Assembly (NCBI GenBank): GCA_021209875.1
Contig: JAGYVD010000005.1
Coordinates: forward strand, 496,001-560,000
Direction: 5' to 3'
Length of the DNA: 64,000 nucleotides
DNA from: Rosellinia necatrix
Taxonomy: Eukaryota; Ascomycota; Sordariomycetes; Xylariales; Xylariaceae
Below the pieces are notes generated by a model, which saw only the letters and a list, made by a program, of their open reading frames with translations, was not told the origin of the DNA and searched no databases. Shown here piece by piece: positions 1 through 12,000 of the stretch. Both the position numbers and the translations under genes were made by a program. Position 1 is the stretch's first letter, and each line of letters starts with the position of its first letter.

Positions 1-429
1 TAGACCACAAGATAAAGGGTTACTTGGGATATAAGATCGATGTTTCCTCTTATATTCGAAGTCTATATAGCGCTTGCTGGATGTATTCTGTCGAATGATC
101 GCACAATATTAGCATGTTGTTTTATTATAATAACTTCCCCGTAGATTCTACAAGTATCTTCTTGCCTTTAAGCCGCCTTCAGGTGGGCTCGGGAGATTGC
201 AGACGGAGAAGAAAAAACCGAGCTGTAAATGCAGCGTTGCTTATAATATTATCCAAGTTTAATATGATACCTTGATGATTAAAAAGCAAATTAAAGGTAC
301 ACGAGTCTGCGTCAAGGGTTCCACAGAACGTCTCACAGCTTTCCATTCTCAATACCATCTTTCCATAGAGAGTTTCTACAGATAAGCCGCTTCAACCCTC
401 TTCAGCAATTACTAGTTTTTAGTCAGCCT
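1..429. other. Intergenic left edge, no gene seen
   Basis: AT-rich sequence downstream of the rhodopsin-domain gene. I see no open frame or RNA gene here. It should hold the 3' untranslated region of the neighbouring minus-strand gene. Confidence 0.5.
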
Positions 430-2090
430 TTATAGACTACAGTCATCAACAACTCTCTGTGTTCTTTCGGCTCGGGCCCCTTGCATATTCTTGATATGGA
501 GGTTATAGTCGATCTCGGCTGGATCTAAATCGTCTTCACCTCCGGCTGGGATGGTGGTCTCATGCACTGAGGTACGGGCTCCGGAGCGATAGATATTGCG
601 AAAGAATTCACGCATTCCAGCGAGGCTCCTGGTATCAGTCGCAAAAGACTGGAGTTGAGGCGGTTCGGTATCCCCATTCGTAAGGTTTGCCGAGCTTTCA
701 CCTGCGCTGGCATGTGGACTTGGCCGTGGGCTGCGTCGCTCCCTAATCCAGGAACCGAATGATCTGCTAAGGCGGGTGAAGCGGCTTGCGAATAGAGGCG
801 ACACAACTGGGAGGGAATAGCAAAAGAGACCAATATTGATCTCGATGAGGCTATTAAAGCATATTAATGAGGTCGGGAGTTACCTTCAGAGGCACAAGTA
901 GCTGAGATTAAGAGGGAAATCGTAATCTCACCTAGTAGCATACACGGGAATTATTGTCCATGTGAAATCAGATCGATCGAACAGTCTTTTGTTGGAGCGG
1001 ATGATTAGGTTTGCGAGAGCAGAACCAGCCGCACTTTGTGAAGGTCAAGAGATTAGCTGTTTTTTTCAATCCAGGGTAGAGGGTTTACTCACAGCAAGCC
1101 AGTAAGAAATATGAATCCTATCCCTACTTTTCTTCTAGTAGAGACGCGAAGTTTCGATACTTGGTGAAGTGGGATGAACAGGATATAAAAGTCGGCGATG
1201 GCGCTGATGTAGGTGGCGGCGGTAATTAATGGGACGGCAATACGGTTGCATCGGTCAATGAGCGAAGGGGCAACCCAGTTCCCATGCTCACTTGGGAATG
1301 GCGCACACGCAACGATATCCAGGACCACAAAAACAAGACAGAAGGTAGTCACAACCGTCAAACCAACCCATACCAGGTACCTAACATAAGTGACGGTACC
1401 GAACAGTCGAAGATAAAAGACGAAGAATCCTGCTTTGATCGTGGTGCTAGTTATACGAATGAGCACGGAATCCGCTAGTGAGCCCTGCATCGAAGGTCAA
1501 CAGAGGCGTGCCACGGACGCCTTTCGCAGAGGTCTCTACTCACTTTTTGATACTCGATATAATGTGAAACTGGTGCGTCCCAGAGATGGATGCCTAGTAT
1601 CCCGCCGCCGGGTATCCAAAGCACTGTAATTATATCACAGTTTAGAGCTCGCTAGCAGCATGATGTTGGGAATAGATTAAGAGGGAATTGGGATACATAC
1701 ATTTCAGTATCAGACCAGAGTAGGATAGTGTTAGGATCTAGATTACACGCTAGGTTAGCTCCTTTCCTCATGAAGTTTTCCGACGAGAGAAATCAAATTA
1801 ATCACAGTGACTGCGATGCAAATCCCTGGTTCGTCTGTCAGTATTTCTTCGAAGCAAAGAAGGAGCGCGGTGCACATTAGGCGAGTATGCTTACAGTCAT
1901 CTACCCCGAACGAGTGAGTAATCCTTAGTCGCGTATATAGCCTCAGGGACACCGTGACAAAAATAAGAGCCGAGAGAAAGGCGATAAGAATATACAATTG
2001 ATAAGATCTTGATTCGGGATTGATGAAGTTGGGAGTATGCCCAGGCGGTGGTGGGGCTGAGGGGGTAGTATCTGGATTATTAGGGTCCAT
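430..2090 (-). CDS. Rhodopsin-domain integral membrane protein
   Basis: Predicted 415-residue membrane protein of the fungal rhodopsin-domain family (SAT20/PTH11-related group). I join seven exons: 2090-1895, 1825-1806, 1737-1701, 1623-1544, 1484-1093, 1033-932 and 850-430. They total 1248 nt and stay in frame. After a Pro-rich N-terminus come seven hydrophobic segments. Family landmarks are GVDDW after the second segment region, WIPGGGILGIHLWD, IKAGFFVFYLRLF, a SAIADFYIL segment, and a last segment ending YSLPVVSPLF. The roughly 110-residue cytoplasmic tail is polar and rich in Arg, Ser and Pro. Two exons are tiny (20 and 37 nt), so automated models may break here. Members of this family are often called PTH11-like receptors and sometimes sit in metabolite clusters, but their biochemical role is mostly unknown. 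Its place beside an SDR and P450s is context only. Confidence 0.85.
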
Positions 2091-2201
2091 GGCTTAAAGG
2101 ACTAATGCTTGCAAAGTTTGAAGACTCAAGAGGACGGTAGGTGAGATGAGGAAGAGATTCTTATACTGGGTTGTGGTGGCACTGCCACGAGATACAGGGT
2201 C

Positions 2202-2500
2202 GATCTACATCACCAACAGGGCACACCGCGCAGTGTAAATAGCATGTATTTAGGGGGGAGCGTGAGCCTAATTCAGGTCGCTTTCGGTAAGAGCCCGCAG
2301 CTAGAGGTGTAGCAAACGTATGCTTATCCTTAGCATCGCATGTGCTATCTGCTAACTGGAAAAAAACGTAGTGCCAAACTAATCCTGCGCTGGTGGCCTA
2401 TTGCTATCAGGTGGCGGGTAGGACGAATTCGGGGCTATTTCGAGAAGGGGAAGTTGGGTGGTGGGAGCCCTGACCCTAGTAGAACCCAATCATCAAAGAG
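2202..2500 (+). repeat. Dispersed repeat, copy 1 (decayed)
   Basis: This stretch matches 22480-23217 in two blocks. Block one, 2202-2330, aligns with 22480-22612 and shares the words ACCAACAGGG and CACACCGCGC. Block two, 2450-2500, aligns with 23170-23217 and shares GAAGTTG and AGCCCTGACCC. The spacing between blocks is about 440 bp shorter here, so this copy carries a deletion or the other an insertion. Many scattered substitutions indicate an old element. I see no coding potential or terminal repeats, so its class is unknown. Confidence 0.65.
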
Positions 2501-3154
2501 AGGGAGCGCGCGAATACAACCATGGTCATGTAGGCTCCGGTCTACCGACGAGCTGTCTCGTCCTGCATCAGGCTGTCTCACTGCATTTCCCGCCCTTTTC
2601 CCACGCGCATTTTCCGAGTGTAATTACCCTTTCACAAAATACCCAAAATTCATCATAGTAAAGGTGCCTTGTATCTTTAATAATTGAACTAGATACAGGA
2701 ATAGGAACACACAAGTTTGCAAACGTAAATTTGAAGCTAGCATGCCTAGTGTGGATAGATCGCATATTCAGCATTTAGTATCGCAACCTGCGATATGAAT
2801 TATCGGAGTTAGATATATCAAAGATATGCGGGGAGACTACCCCCAACCCCCAATTGCTGGGTATTTCAACTCACACATATCTTTTATAGAAAATAAAAGT
2901 ACTCCCCCACGCCACGACACTTCAGCTTTCCCTCAAGGCAATATACCATACCGGATACAGACCGTAACGCATGATTTTAGCATGCCTTCTCATGAAGCCC
3001 TATTGGCCAGGACAAAGAGAGCTTCTGTATATAGCTGCAACATAACCAAGCGAAGGTCTTAGAAGCCCTAGTGCAACCACAAGTACGATATCCTATCCGG
3101 TACTATAGTCCTGAGATGCCTCAACGGCATCTCGGCGTTACGGCAAAGATGTCC
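2501..3154. other. Intergenic, no gene seen
   Basis: Sequence between the rhodopsin-domain gene promoter side and the 3' end of the dehydrogenase gene. Open frames are short and show no family likeness. Confidence 0.4.
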
Positions 3155-4278
3155 TTATGCCCACTCACTTAGTATTGTTTCGTCTCCTTTCAGACGCGCA
3201 TACTTGACACTCTCCTTCCACACCAAATCTCTCTTATGAGCATCTCTGGACTCTGAACTGGTTTCAAGGGGCTTCCCGTCAAAGTAGTATGCGGCTTTGA
3301 GGGATGTGGTCGGCTCGGCATCTGCGTCAAATGTAGCGTCCAAGACTTGTGTGGCCGACTTGTGCGTGCTTCGAATGAGCCCATTCGGCGCGAAAAACGC
3401 AATAAGAGGATAAATGATTTGGAAAACCAAGACCCGGATGATCCAGGAGGCGTGACGCTGCAGACCCGTTGTCATTGTGCCCGGATCGACACCCAAGATG
3501 CAGACATCTTTCAAGGCCGGGTCGCGATTCATTCGACTCTGGAGCTCGTGTATCATCATGATGGAGAACAACTTCGCCGCGCCGTATCGACGGTACCCAC
3601 TCTTCCATGACGGGTCCTCCTCAGCAGAGCTCCAAGAGCCGCGAGCTATGGCGTCGATGACGCTCTGGTCCTGTACGGTCGTTTTGTATTTCTCCTCCTG
3701 GAAAGCCTCGGTTGGCTCGTTGCGCTTATCATGAGGACTGGAATGGAGGGTAGCTGTATTAGTCGAAGTACAAGACCAGGCGAGGGCCCTCTACCTGGGA
3801 AGTGGGAAGGAGACACTCACTCGTGCGACTGGCTCCCAATCACAATTATGCGACCGGAGGATTTGTCCATGCTCTGGAGCAGCAACAGTGTTAAGAGCCA
3901 GTGACCCAGGTAGTTGGCACTGAAAGTTGTGTCGAAGCCGTCCGTCCATTGTTGTTTCCCGAAGTCCTGAAAGCCGGCGTTCAGTATAAGGGCCCTGATC
4001 GGTGGTATCTGTCCGCCAGAAACACGAGCGTTGATTGTCCTTGCGAACTCGCGAACGTTGTCGAAGTCTGTGAGGTTCAGGGAAACCACATTATGAGGAT
4101 GTGACGGGTGTTCGGGTTGTATGGCGTTGTAAAGATCCGGTGCAGATGCGGTAGTACGAACAGTATAGAGGGTGTGATATCCAGCGAATTGCTCGTGGGA
4201 GGCGATCTGTCTCGCGATTGCGCTCCCGAGCCCACCGTTGGCGCCAGTGAGCACAATGGTTCCACTAGGAGAGCTCAT
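3155..4278 (-). CDS. Short-chain dehydrogenase/reductase (retinol dehydrogenase-like)
   Basis: NAD(P)-dependent oxidoreductase of the SDR superfamily, predicted 346 residues from two exons (4278-3831 extended to 3821, and 3737-3155), joined over an 83-bp intron with GTGAGT donor and TTCCAG acceptor. I chose the ATG at 4278 because the cofactor motif TGANGGLG follows within about 15 residues; the open frame upstream has no SDR character. NAG in LILNAGF follows around residue 105, the catalytic Ser region is IVIGSQSH, and YGAAK supplies the Tyr-x-x-x-Lys pair. The C-terminal half (LGVDPGTMTTGL and a hydrophobic stretch) is like the WWOX/retinol dehydrogenase type. No signal peptide is seen. It lies head to tail with a P450 on the same strand, which suits a tailoring role in a metabolite pathway. 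The substrate cannot be read from sequence. Confidence 0.88.
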
Positions 4279-4873
4279 GATGACGATGACATGGAAATGG
4301 GAGTCTGTTTGCTGTGGGACGGGAGTGGAGGGGCATGTGGCAGGTTGATAGGAATAGTTATGAGATAGGTGTCGCGCTCTGAAGTCGGTTGGGCGGCATG
4401 TGCAGCCAGTGTATAGCTTACTGTGTATCACAAACCCTCTCTAACTGTGCCCAGGGAGCATGTGGGCAGCTACGTACTACACTACGTGGGTATGTGAGCT
4501 GTCAGGGGATGTGTGATGACCGTGCGTCCAGGCAAAAAGGAATTTGTCCAGCCTGCTTCTTATAGCTGACAAGTGTTTTTGCTTTGATTGGCTTACTTCC
4601 TTTGCCGATTGGTTCGTGGCTTGGCATCCAATTCTGACTGCCAGGCAGAACATGTAACTCTTAAGGGGACGGTAAGCTGACATGCAACACTGAATAAAAA
4701 AATAACTATATTTCATAATACCCCGCTTGCATAGGAGCCTCATGGCTCATGCAATTATCTGTGACATGTGTGTAGATCTCTGTAGGCTGCAAGGACAGAC
4801 CCCACCACTCTCCAACCCAATGTTCAAATTCATATCTTCCAGGTGACATCGTCCCAAAATGCTGACTTGGTGG
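4279..4873. other. Intergenic, promoter of the dehydrogenase
   Basis: About 600 bp between the dehydrogenase start and the 3' end of the first P450. No supported gene. It must hold the dehydrogenase promoter, but I see no convincing TATA box or operator. Confidence 0.4.
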
Positions 4874-6714
4874 TCAGCATGTCCGTTTCTGCGACAGCCT
4901 TACTTTGAAGTCTTCTCCTTCTTTGATCGACATGATGCCTAACACGGGTCGACCCTCATCAGCCCTCGGAAACGGCGGATCACCCACTATCTCAATGTCA
5001 AAACGCTGCAGGAGAGTTGCTACGAAAGTTGTCACCGAGAATCGGGCCAGGAAACGGCCACTGCACATGGTCTTGCCGCCCCCAAATGGCCGCCAAGATG
5101 GACTGTGCCCGAGGTCGGTCTGTTTTAGCCACCGCTCGGGATGGAACTCATGAGTGTCTGCTCCAAAAGTGCGAGGATCGAAGTGCAACAGTCTATGTGG
5201 GACTAATACGCGATTGCCCTTGCGCATGAGTTTGCCCCCAATCACTGTATCCTGCTTGATTAGACGGATAGAAGCAGACCAACCCGAGAGACGCAATGTT
5301 TCATGCCATATAGCGCTGACTTGCGGGCATTTTGTGGCATCTTGTATGTATAGAGGATCAACGAGGCTACTCCCGTCAAATGCCGATTTGGTCTCTTCGG
5401 TATAGGCTTTCAACAGCGCTGGGTTATGCAGAAGGTATGTAAGCAACCAGAATGCTGTTTTGCGAGTGTTTGTATTAATGCTACATGGTCAGAGATTAGT
5501 TAATGACTGGTTATAGATAACGAGAGCATAATATATGAATAAAGAAAGCTTACGCAAAGTATAGATGAAACACCAGAACGGCAAGATTATTGTCATCAAT
5601 TCCAAGAGCTGTAATTTCGTCTTCCATCGCATTGATAAGCCAGGCAGCCTGGTCTCGTCGCTGACTTTGGGGGACTTCGAAATACTTTTTCAGTGACTCA
5701 ATGACTCGGGATCGTGCTTTCGACATATCGCGGGACAAATAGTAAGGGTATGAGTATAGCATTTTCCAGATCTGCTCATCGAATTCCAGAAACGTAGTGG
5801 GCAGCTCGGAGTCAATGCTATGAAGAATGTCTCCGAAGTATATATTCTGCCCAAGCTTGACAAAATAGTCCGAGCACCATTGATATAATGGTAGTTCAAT
5901 GGACGATCCCACTTGACTTCCGTATGGACATGAACTTCCAAGTGCGTCGATTGCGAGCTTACCGTCAATCCACTCCTGGACACGTTGTTGAATGACGTTA
6001 AGGTTGTTGCCCGGATGAAGTTGATAAATATGCATTTTCTGGGCGAGTACGCCTAAAGACTCTCCTTGGGGATTTGGGAATCCGGTCTTGTCCGCTGATA
6101 ACGCTGAATACATGGTCTTAATGACGTCGTCGCTGTTGCCATTGCTCTTCATCAAGGCTTGCACGAAGTCTTCGAAAGAGAGAGCCTCAGTGTTTTTATA
6201 CACTTCTGCAGAGTGTTTAGCTTGCGTTATTACGTAGAACTTCCTACCAAGGATAGTCAATGCGAACGGATCCTGCGTATCGTTGAAGTATGCTCTAAAA
6301 CAATCAACTTTAAGAACTCTTCTTGACATCTGAGGGCCAGAATGGTCTTACCTAGCCTCAGCGAGGAGGCCATTAGAATCACGGAAGAATGCAAACGCAT
6401 GGCCTTTCGCATTATGAGCATAGCCTATAAATTATGGACGAGCGCGCTGACACGAACCTATGTCTGAAGCACAGTTAATCATCCAGTAAACATACGACTT
6501 GCTGCATGGATATCTTACAGGGAAGCCAGCTGGGGAATTCCTTCGGATGGGAAGAGTGGATGGTTGGCAATAAAGTAAATTTCCATATGCGCCAAATGAG
6601 AAGCCCGAGCAGCGTGACGAAGACCATGCTCGCAAGAACCTCGACGTTTTTGGTAGCTATCAGCCAGTTGGCAAATTTTGAAGTTCCGCTCGCTTTGACA
6701 GAAAATAAAGCCAT
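4874..6714 (-). CDS. Cytochrome P450 monooxygenase 1
   Basis: Haem-thiolate monooxygenase, predicted 538 residues from four exons: 6714-6519, 6424-6352, 6294-5554 and 5480-4874 (1617 nt, in frame). A single N-terminal membrane anchor covers about residues 25-50 (LASMVFVTLLGLLIW). The K-helix ExxR is ETLR, and the haem loop is FGGGKTMCSGR with the ligand Cys near residue 476. The FHPERWL stretch matches the PERF region. Full length and all core motifs indicate an active enzyme anchored in the ER. The overall style (FGGG loop, LLQRFDIEI after it) resembles fungal CYP7/CYP8-like P450s, and the second P450 in this window shares it. It sits with an SDR and a flavin oxidase, suggesting a common pathway. 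Substrate and CYP family number cannot be given from sequence alone. Confidence 0.9.
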
Positions 6715-7328
6715 AATGCGAAGTTGGTAGGTAGCTGCTTATTCCCCGTGGTAAAGAAGACAATAACACAGTTGATACTCGTATCTCTAAGCGGGCTTTG
6801 AGCCTAGGAAGCAATTATGGACCCGACATGTTATATCTTCTAGCATTCTTTCGGTTTCCATAACGTTCACTTACGATTTCTACGGGCTATCGCCGGGCTG
6901 CAGGAATCATCAATACCTGAGGTCTTTTCGCTATTAATGATAGTGAAACAAGCGGGTTTCGTCACGCGTGAATCACGTACCCCGGCCGGGCATCCCTTCA
7001 ACGACGCTAGAGTTGAAGGTGTTGAAGGTGTTGGTGGGAAGCTAGCGACCAATCAGGATAGAATTTCTAGCAGCTTTGGAAGCTGAGCCTTCGTGGTCGT
7101 TCAAGGACTACTGTAGCCAGATTAAAGGGGTTCGCAATTAATCTATTGCTGACATGGATGCCGTGACCGGGCACGAGGCAATCCAAAAAGCCAACTATGT
7201 CCAGTCTGGTTACGCTGTAGGTGGCAGCCATGGCGCTTGACATGACTAGAATGGGCGGTTTACTGCAATGCAAATCACATAATCTGGAATTCTCTAATCT
7301 ACCAATCATGTTACTTGATAGTGTAGCG

Positions 7329-7649
7329 CTAGGCAGAAACTGCATGTGCCGTCACAAGATTATTATCTTGTAGACAATTTGATCGCAAGGCTTTAAGAAA
7401 CACAGTCAGACTGACACCGTAAGCCCATATTGGTGGCCACAGGCAACAAGACACCCACCTTGAGTGTGCACTATTGTTTCTATTTTGATGTACTTGGATA
7501 GGTATTTGGAGGATTTGAGTAGTAACGGAAGATACGCGCCATGCTGCAACTGTCAAAAAGGCAGATAAAAGGAGAACACATACGAGAGAAAACCAATAGA
7601 AAGATATCGATCCCGTCGCGAGATAACAATCGTCAAAGAGGGAGCTCAA
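7329..7649 (-). CDS. Small hypothetical membrane ORF
   Basis: A 106-codon open frame whose first 40 residues contain one strong hydrophobic segment (FSLVCVLLLSAFLTVAAW). The start lies only 28 bp from the proposed start of the divergent flavin oxidase, so both cannot have ordinary promoters. A GT donor-like site (AAGGTGGGT) inside the frame could mark a first exon, but I could not find a convincing continuation. It could equally be chance reading in promoter DNA. I do not recognise a family. Confidence 0.2.
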   Translation of the reverse strand: MSSLFDDCYLATGSISFYWFSLVCVLLLSAFLTVAAWRVSSVTTQILQIPIQVHQNRNNSAHSRWVSCCLWPPIWAYGVSLTVFLKALRSNCLQDNNLVTAHAVSA

Positions 7650-7677
7650 CAGTCAGATTGTATTCGAAAGATCAACC

Positions 7678-9237
7678 ATGATGACCAGCCCTGCAATCAC
7701 CGCAAATATGACCTGCGTATGTTTGTCAACGTTATGTCAGACCACAAGATCATCGAGCTAACCAGGGGACATATAGTGCCACGCATTATCCAGCCTGCTC
7801 GAAGGAATGGTATCTTATCCCGCAAGTACTGCCTATGAGGCGTCACTCGCATCATATTTCACGTTGCAGCAGGCGGGTATCCACCCTGAGTGTATTGTCT
7901 CCCCAAACACAGCTCATGATGTCTCGCGGATCATGCAAGTTGTCACAGGTGACTCACAGACTCCTTGCGCATTCGCTGTGCGTTCTGGTGGGCACTCGAC
8001 AAATCCTGGTGCATCCAACATCCAGGAAGGGTTTACCATTGATCTCAGAGGTCTCGCTGGTATCGAACTGAATCCGGACAGATCCAGCGTAACCGTTGGT
8101 TCTGGAAATACCTGGGGATCACTCTATTCTTACCTTGACCCCTGGAGCCTTAGCGTCGTTGGTGGGCGGAGTTATAGTGTTGGCGCAGGCGGAGTGATTA
8201 CAGGCGGTGGCATCTCTTACTTCAGTCCTCGGTATGGCTGGGCTTGTGATACTGTAGCCAACTTTGAGGTGGTGCTAGCCAACGGGTCCATCATAAACGC
8301 GAACGAGCAACAGAACACCGATCTGCTATGGGCTCTCCGGGGAGGTGCTAACAATTTCGGCATCGTTACTAGTATAGAACTGCTATCTTTCCAACAGGAG
8401 GGTCTATGGGGCGGTACCAGTTTTCACGCGCCATCAACAAAAGATCAAGAAATCGATGCTCTTTCAAGATTTAGCTCAGGTCCCTACAACGAATATGCTT
8501 CCCTTATCGGCACATTTCGATACGACAAAACTGGATCCAGTATTATTAACAGCATAGAGTATACTAGGGTTGACGAACGCCCTCAAGTATTCCAAGAGTT
8601 TTTCCAAATTCCTACTTTGAACAAGACATTTGGTGTTACCAATATGACTAGTTTGTCGAGCGAGACGGAAGCCATGCAACCAATAGGCGAAAGGCACGTC
8701 CCGTTAACAACTCTATAAAAACTGCCAACTAATCTATTTCACAGAGCCTCATATGCCACAGTAACAATACACCCTACAGTCGAGGCTATCAATACGACGG
8801 TACGAGCTTGGAATGAAAGCCTCGCGATGATTCAAGACGTTACAGGTATCGCGTGGGCTCTGGTTTTAGAACCCCTTCCGCCATCCATCTACCTTCGGCA
8901 TGCAAAGGAGAATGCACTTGGGCTCGAAGATAGGCAGAACAAACCCTTAATGGTGGTCTTATTGAGTGTGACCTGGTCCGGTGTTGGAGATGATAACAGG
9001 GTCACATTGGCAATGAAGTCGCTGATTAGTAGAATTGAACGAGATGTTGGGGGTCTCGATGCACTGGACCCATACCTATACCTTAACTACGCTGCAGCAT
9101 GGCAGGACCCTATTCGAAGCTATGGGCAGTCAAGTTTGGTCAAGTTGGCTGAAATACGAAAGGCATACGACCCTGGGAATTTGTTCACTGACTACGTTCC
9201 GGGGGGGTTTAAGATCCCGAGAATCCCGGAAGATTAG
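7678..9237 (+). CDS. FAD-linked oxidoreductase, berberine-bridge (BBE) type
   Basis: Flavin oxidase of about 482 residues. Exons are 7678-7716, 7777-8693 and 8745-9237 (1449 nt, in frame). The second exon begins after ATATAG, with a GCTAAC branch site upstream, and opens CHALSSLLEG, as is usual in this family. The FAD-binding domain shows RSGGHS, whose His is the usual covalent FAD ligand, then VGAGGVITGGG and YGWACDTV. The C-terminal BBE motif is DPGNLF. The last junction is ambiguous. A GC-AG intron (8694-8744) gives GERASYATVT, while a GT donor at 8703 leaves an intron of only 42 bp. The start is uncertain: no signal peptide is visible, although many relatives are secreted, so an upstream exon may be missing. 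Such enzymes oxidise or cyclise metabolites, fitting the P450 and SDR neighbours. Confidence 0.82.
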
Positions 9238-10049
9238 GCTCTAGGATGTGACAGCCAGGCAGGTAGAGCATTAGTTAAGCTGGAAAACTCATGTTCCCCA
9301 TATGTTATGCGTGTTTCCTTATTGGTGTGTGCTAAAGGTCATCATTCACACAAAGGCAGGCAGCGTCGAGATGGAAAAGGACGTATATGACGATTAGTGG
9401 TGTTCGGCGTAGTACTAGCGTTGTGACGGTGTGCACAGCCTGCATAGAAATTTGCCAGGATGTCAGTAACGCAACCAAAAGCAGAGTAGTTAAGTGGCAC
9501 GACGCTCATCTGACCGCTTTCCTCTCGCCCAGGAGTGATATTCCACAAGCAAGGCATGGTTGTATCCCGTAGGAAGTGGTGCAAACGAATTACAGGCATA
9601 GACATGAAGATACTCTCCCGAGAATGATGGTATACGTCAGTAAGCAACGAACCGCGTTATCGACGAGGCGCGGGGCTCGCAGGTGGGCGGGCGGGCGGGT
9701 TGGAATTATAGATGCAGGCTGAGCGCACGAGACCCAACGACAGTATACGGGATACGTAGTTGTTAAATTAGTTGCATTCGGTGGCCTTGTGCAGGGAATA
9801 TTAACAGTGGAGTGGTCGCCATGCCAAAAAGGCCGAAAAATGCGATGGGGTTTCAAAAGGAAGCACGAGGCATGAGGTATTATCTTGAGCGGCCATGAAA
9901 TGCCCAAAGACCTCTACTTAAGAATTCATATCCACCCAAGTATGTTACTATCCATCCGTTGCCTATGTCAAGACCTTTGGTGTTCTCACACACTTCTTTC
10001 AAAAGATTTACTACACTCAAACGTGTGTCAGCTACAGAATAAACACAAG
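9238..10049. other. Intergenic, no gene seen
   Basis: Between the flavin oxidase stop and the second P450. It includes a short GGGC repeat near 9685-9700. It should carry the promoter of the plus-strand P450; no clear element was recognised. Confidence 0.4.
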
Positions 10050-12000
10050 ATGACAGCGTTGTCGGCCATTGTGCTTGTCGTCTTTGTCATCGCTTTACGG
10101 CTCGTTATGGCGCCGAATGGCTGGAAGAAAGCAAGCAATCTCCATGAACCAGCTTGGCTGGGGGAACCAATCCCATTCATATCTAATGCTTGGCAATTCA
10201 TGACTAACAAGAGGAGATTTATTGCACGGATAAGGTAGGGTCGAACTGTACCCTTTGAGTGAATCGAACTATACTAAAATTAATCCGATATAGAAAAGCT
10301 CTCGAAGATAGGCCCATAGTACAGTGTAGACTTGGTCTTACGCGCATTTACATCATTACGGGAGGCTCCAACGTGTCGACCATCTTCCGATCATCGTTTA
10401 CTTCAGAGCCATGGATATTAAGCATTCTTGAGAGATCTGCGGGGTACACACCCACTGACATGGCTCATTTCTATGCAGATAGATCAGGTCCTTTTAGTCA
10501 GCCTTTCAGCAAAGACATTAATCCTCCTAAGAAAAGAATTTGGTACGAGAGTCATCGAATGCATGATGAGACTTTGATAGCTGCTCGGCCCATTAACGCA
10601 TTTGCTATGTCATTTCAAAAGTTTTTTGCAGACGAACTCGCCTTGTTCCCGGTTGATGAGTGGGTGGAAGACGTTCGCATCTTCAAATTTTTCAAGATGC
10701 AGATGTCAGCTGCAGCTACTCGAGCTATATTAGGGCCACGGATCATTGACCTTAACCCGGGCTTTATCGACGTCTTCTGGGAATACGAGAAGGTGCCCGA
10801 GGTACTGGCGTTTGGACTACCACCATGGCTGAACAGGCGTGCTGTAAAGGTACGAGACCGTTTTGGAGCTATGTGTCGCAAATGGTATGAGCTATCTGAT
10901 CGCGAATTCGACTGGGAAAGCCCAGACCGACACGCAGATTGGGAGCCAATCTTTGGCTCTCAAATCTCTAAAGGTCTAGCCCAGTGGGCAAAAGATTTCG
11001 ATTTCTCGACTGAAAGTATTAGTGGTGCATTTGCGTTGTTTCTCTATGGGTAAGTATATTCCCATGGCCTCTAGCTCATCACGCTTTGAACTTAAAAGGC
11101 AATAGGCTCCACGCCAATGCAATTCCTATCTGCACCTGGTTTACGTTCGAGCTTCTGAAAGATTTGAAACTATTAAAAGCTATCAGAGCTGAAATTAAGC
11201 ACGCCGAGGCATCCAAACACGGCTCCAGCTTGTATTTTGATCATCAAATTCTTACGTCTCTGCCATTACTGCAGTCGGTATTTACAGAAGTCATGCGCCT
11301 TCACGTCGGCGTTCTGATTACACGTAAAGCTACCGAATCTGTCACAATCGCGGGGTACACTATACCGAAGGGGTCCATTGTGCAGGCTCCCACTGAAGTA
11401 GCACATCTTGATGAAGCTGTTTGTGAGTTGCGTGAATATTCCATATTTCGATGTTAATTACTTATTACAGTATTACTCATGTTTATATGTCTTTGTGTAA
11501 ACCCCAACGCACCTCTGATAGGGGAGCTATAAGATCGCGTGTTTACAGCTAACGGTGGCATTATCTCAGGGGGGAAACCGGGTCACCCTGCCTCCGAGTT
11601 TTGGGCTTATCGTCACGTTAAGGAGATAGAGACCGTGAATCCTGTTGGTCATCCTACGAAAAAGCTAGAGTTCTCTATTAGCGGTAAGACGGGATCATTT
11701 TTTCCTTACGGTAAGGATCCTTCCCAACTTTGAAGCTATTGCTGGTGAGATACTTACCATTCTCTGATTCTGTGAGCAGGTGGTGGTATAAGCATGTGTG
11801 CTGGACGTCTGTTTGCCAATGCAGAGATACTCCTGGCCGTGGCAATGGTTATTTCTAGGTTTGACATTGAATTTGTGCAGTGGATTAAAGACGATGGATC
11901 ACCTTCTGAGCGACCTGCTCAAGATAACGTTGCGTATGCAAACGCTGTAGCTGCCCCCCCAGATAGAGATATACGAGTGAAATGGAAGAGAATGTGGTAG
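10050..12000 (+). CDS. Cytochrome P450 monooxygenase 2
   Basis: Predicted 539-residue P450 built from five exons: 10050-10234, 10294-11049, 11106-11422, 11570-11710 and 11780-12000 (1620 nt, in frame). A short N-terminal anchor (LSAIVLVVFVIALRLV) is followed by a Pro-containing hinge and PIPFISNAW. The I-helix region reads FALFLYGLHANAIP. ExxR is EVMR, the PERF region is the variant EFWAYRH, and the haem loop is FPYGGGISMCAGR with Cys near residue 473. All parts needed for activity are present. The SEFWAYRH variant and post-loop SRFDIEF are typical of CYP7/CYP8-like fungal P450s, and the enzyme is distantly like P450 1 in this window. The two flank the flavin oxidase and probably act on the same scaffold. 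The third exon's acceptor was set by frame (AATAG before 11106), not by the nearer AAAAG. Confidence 0.88.
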
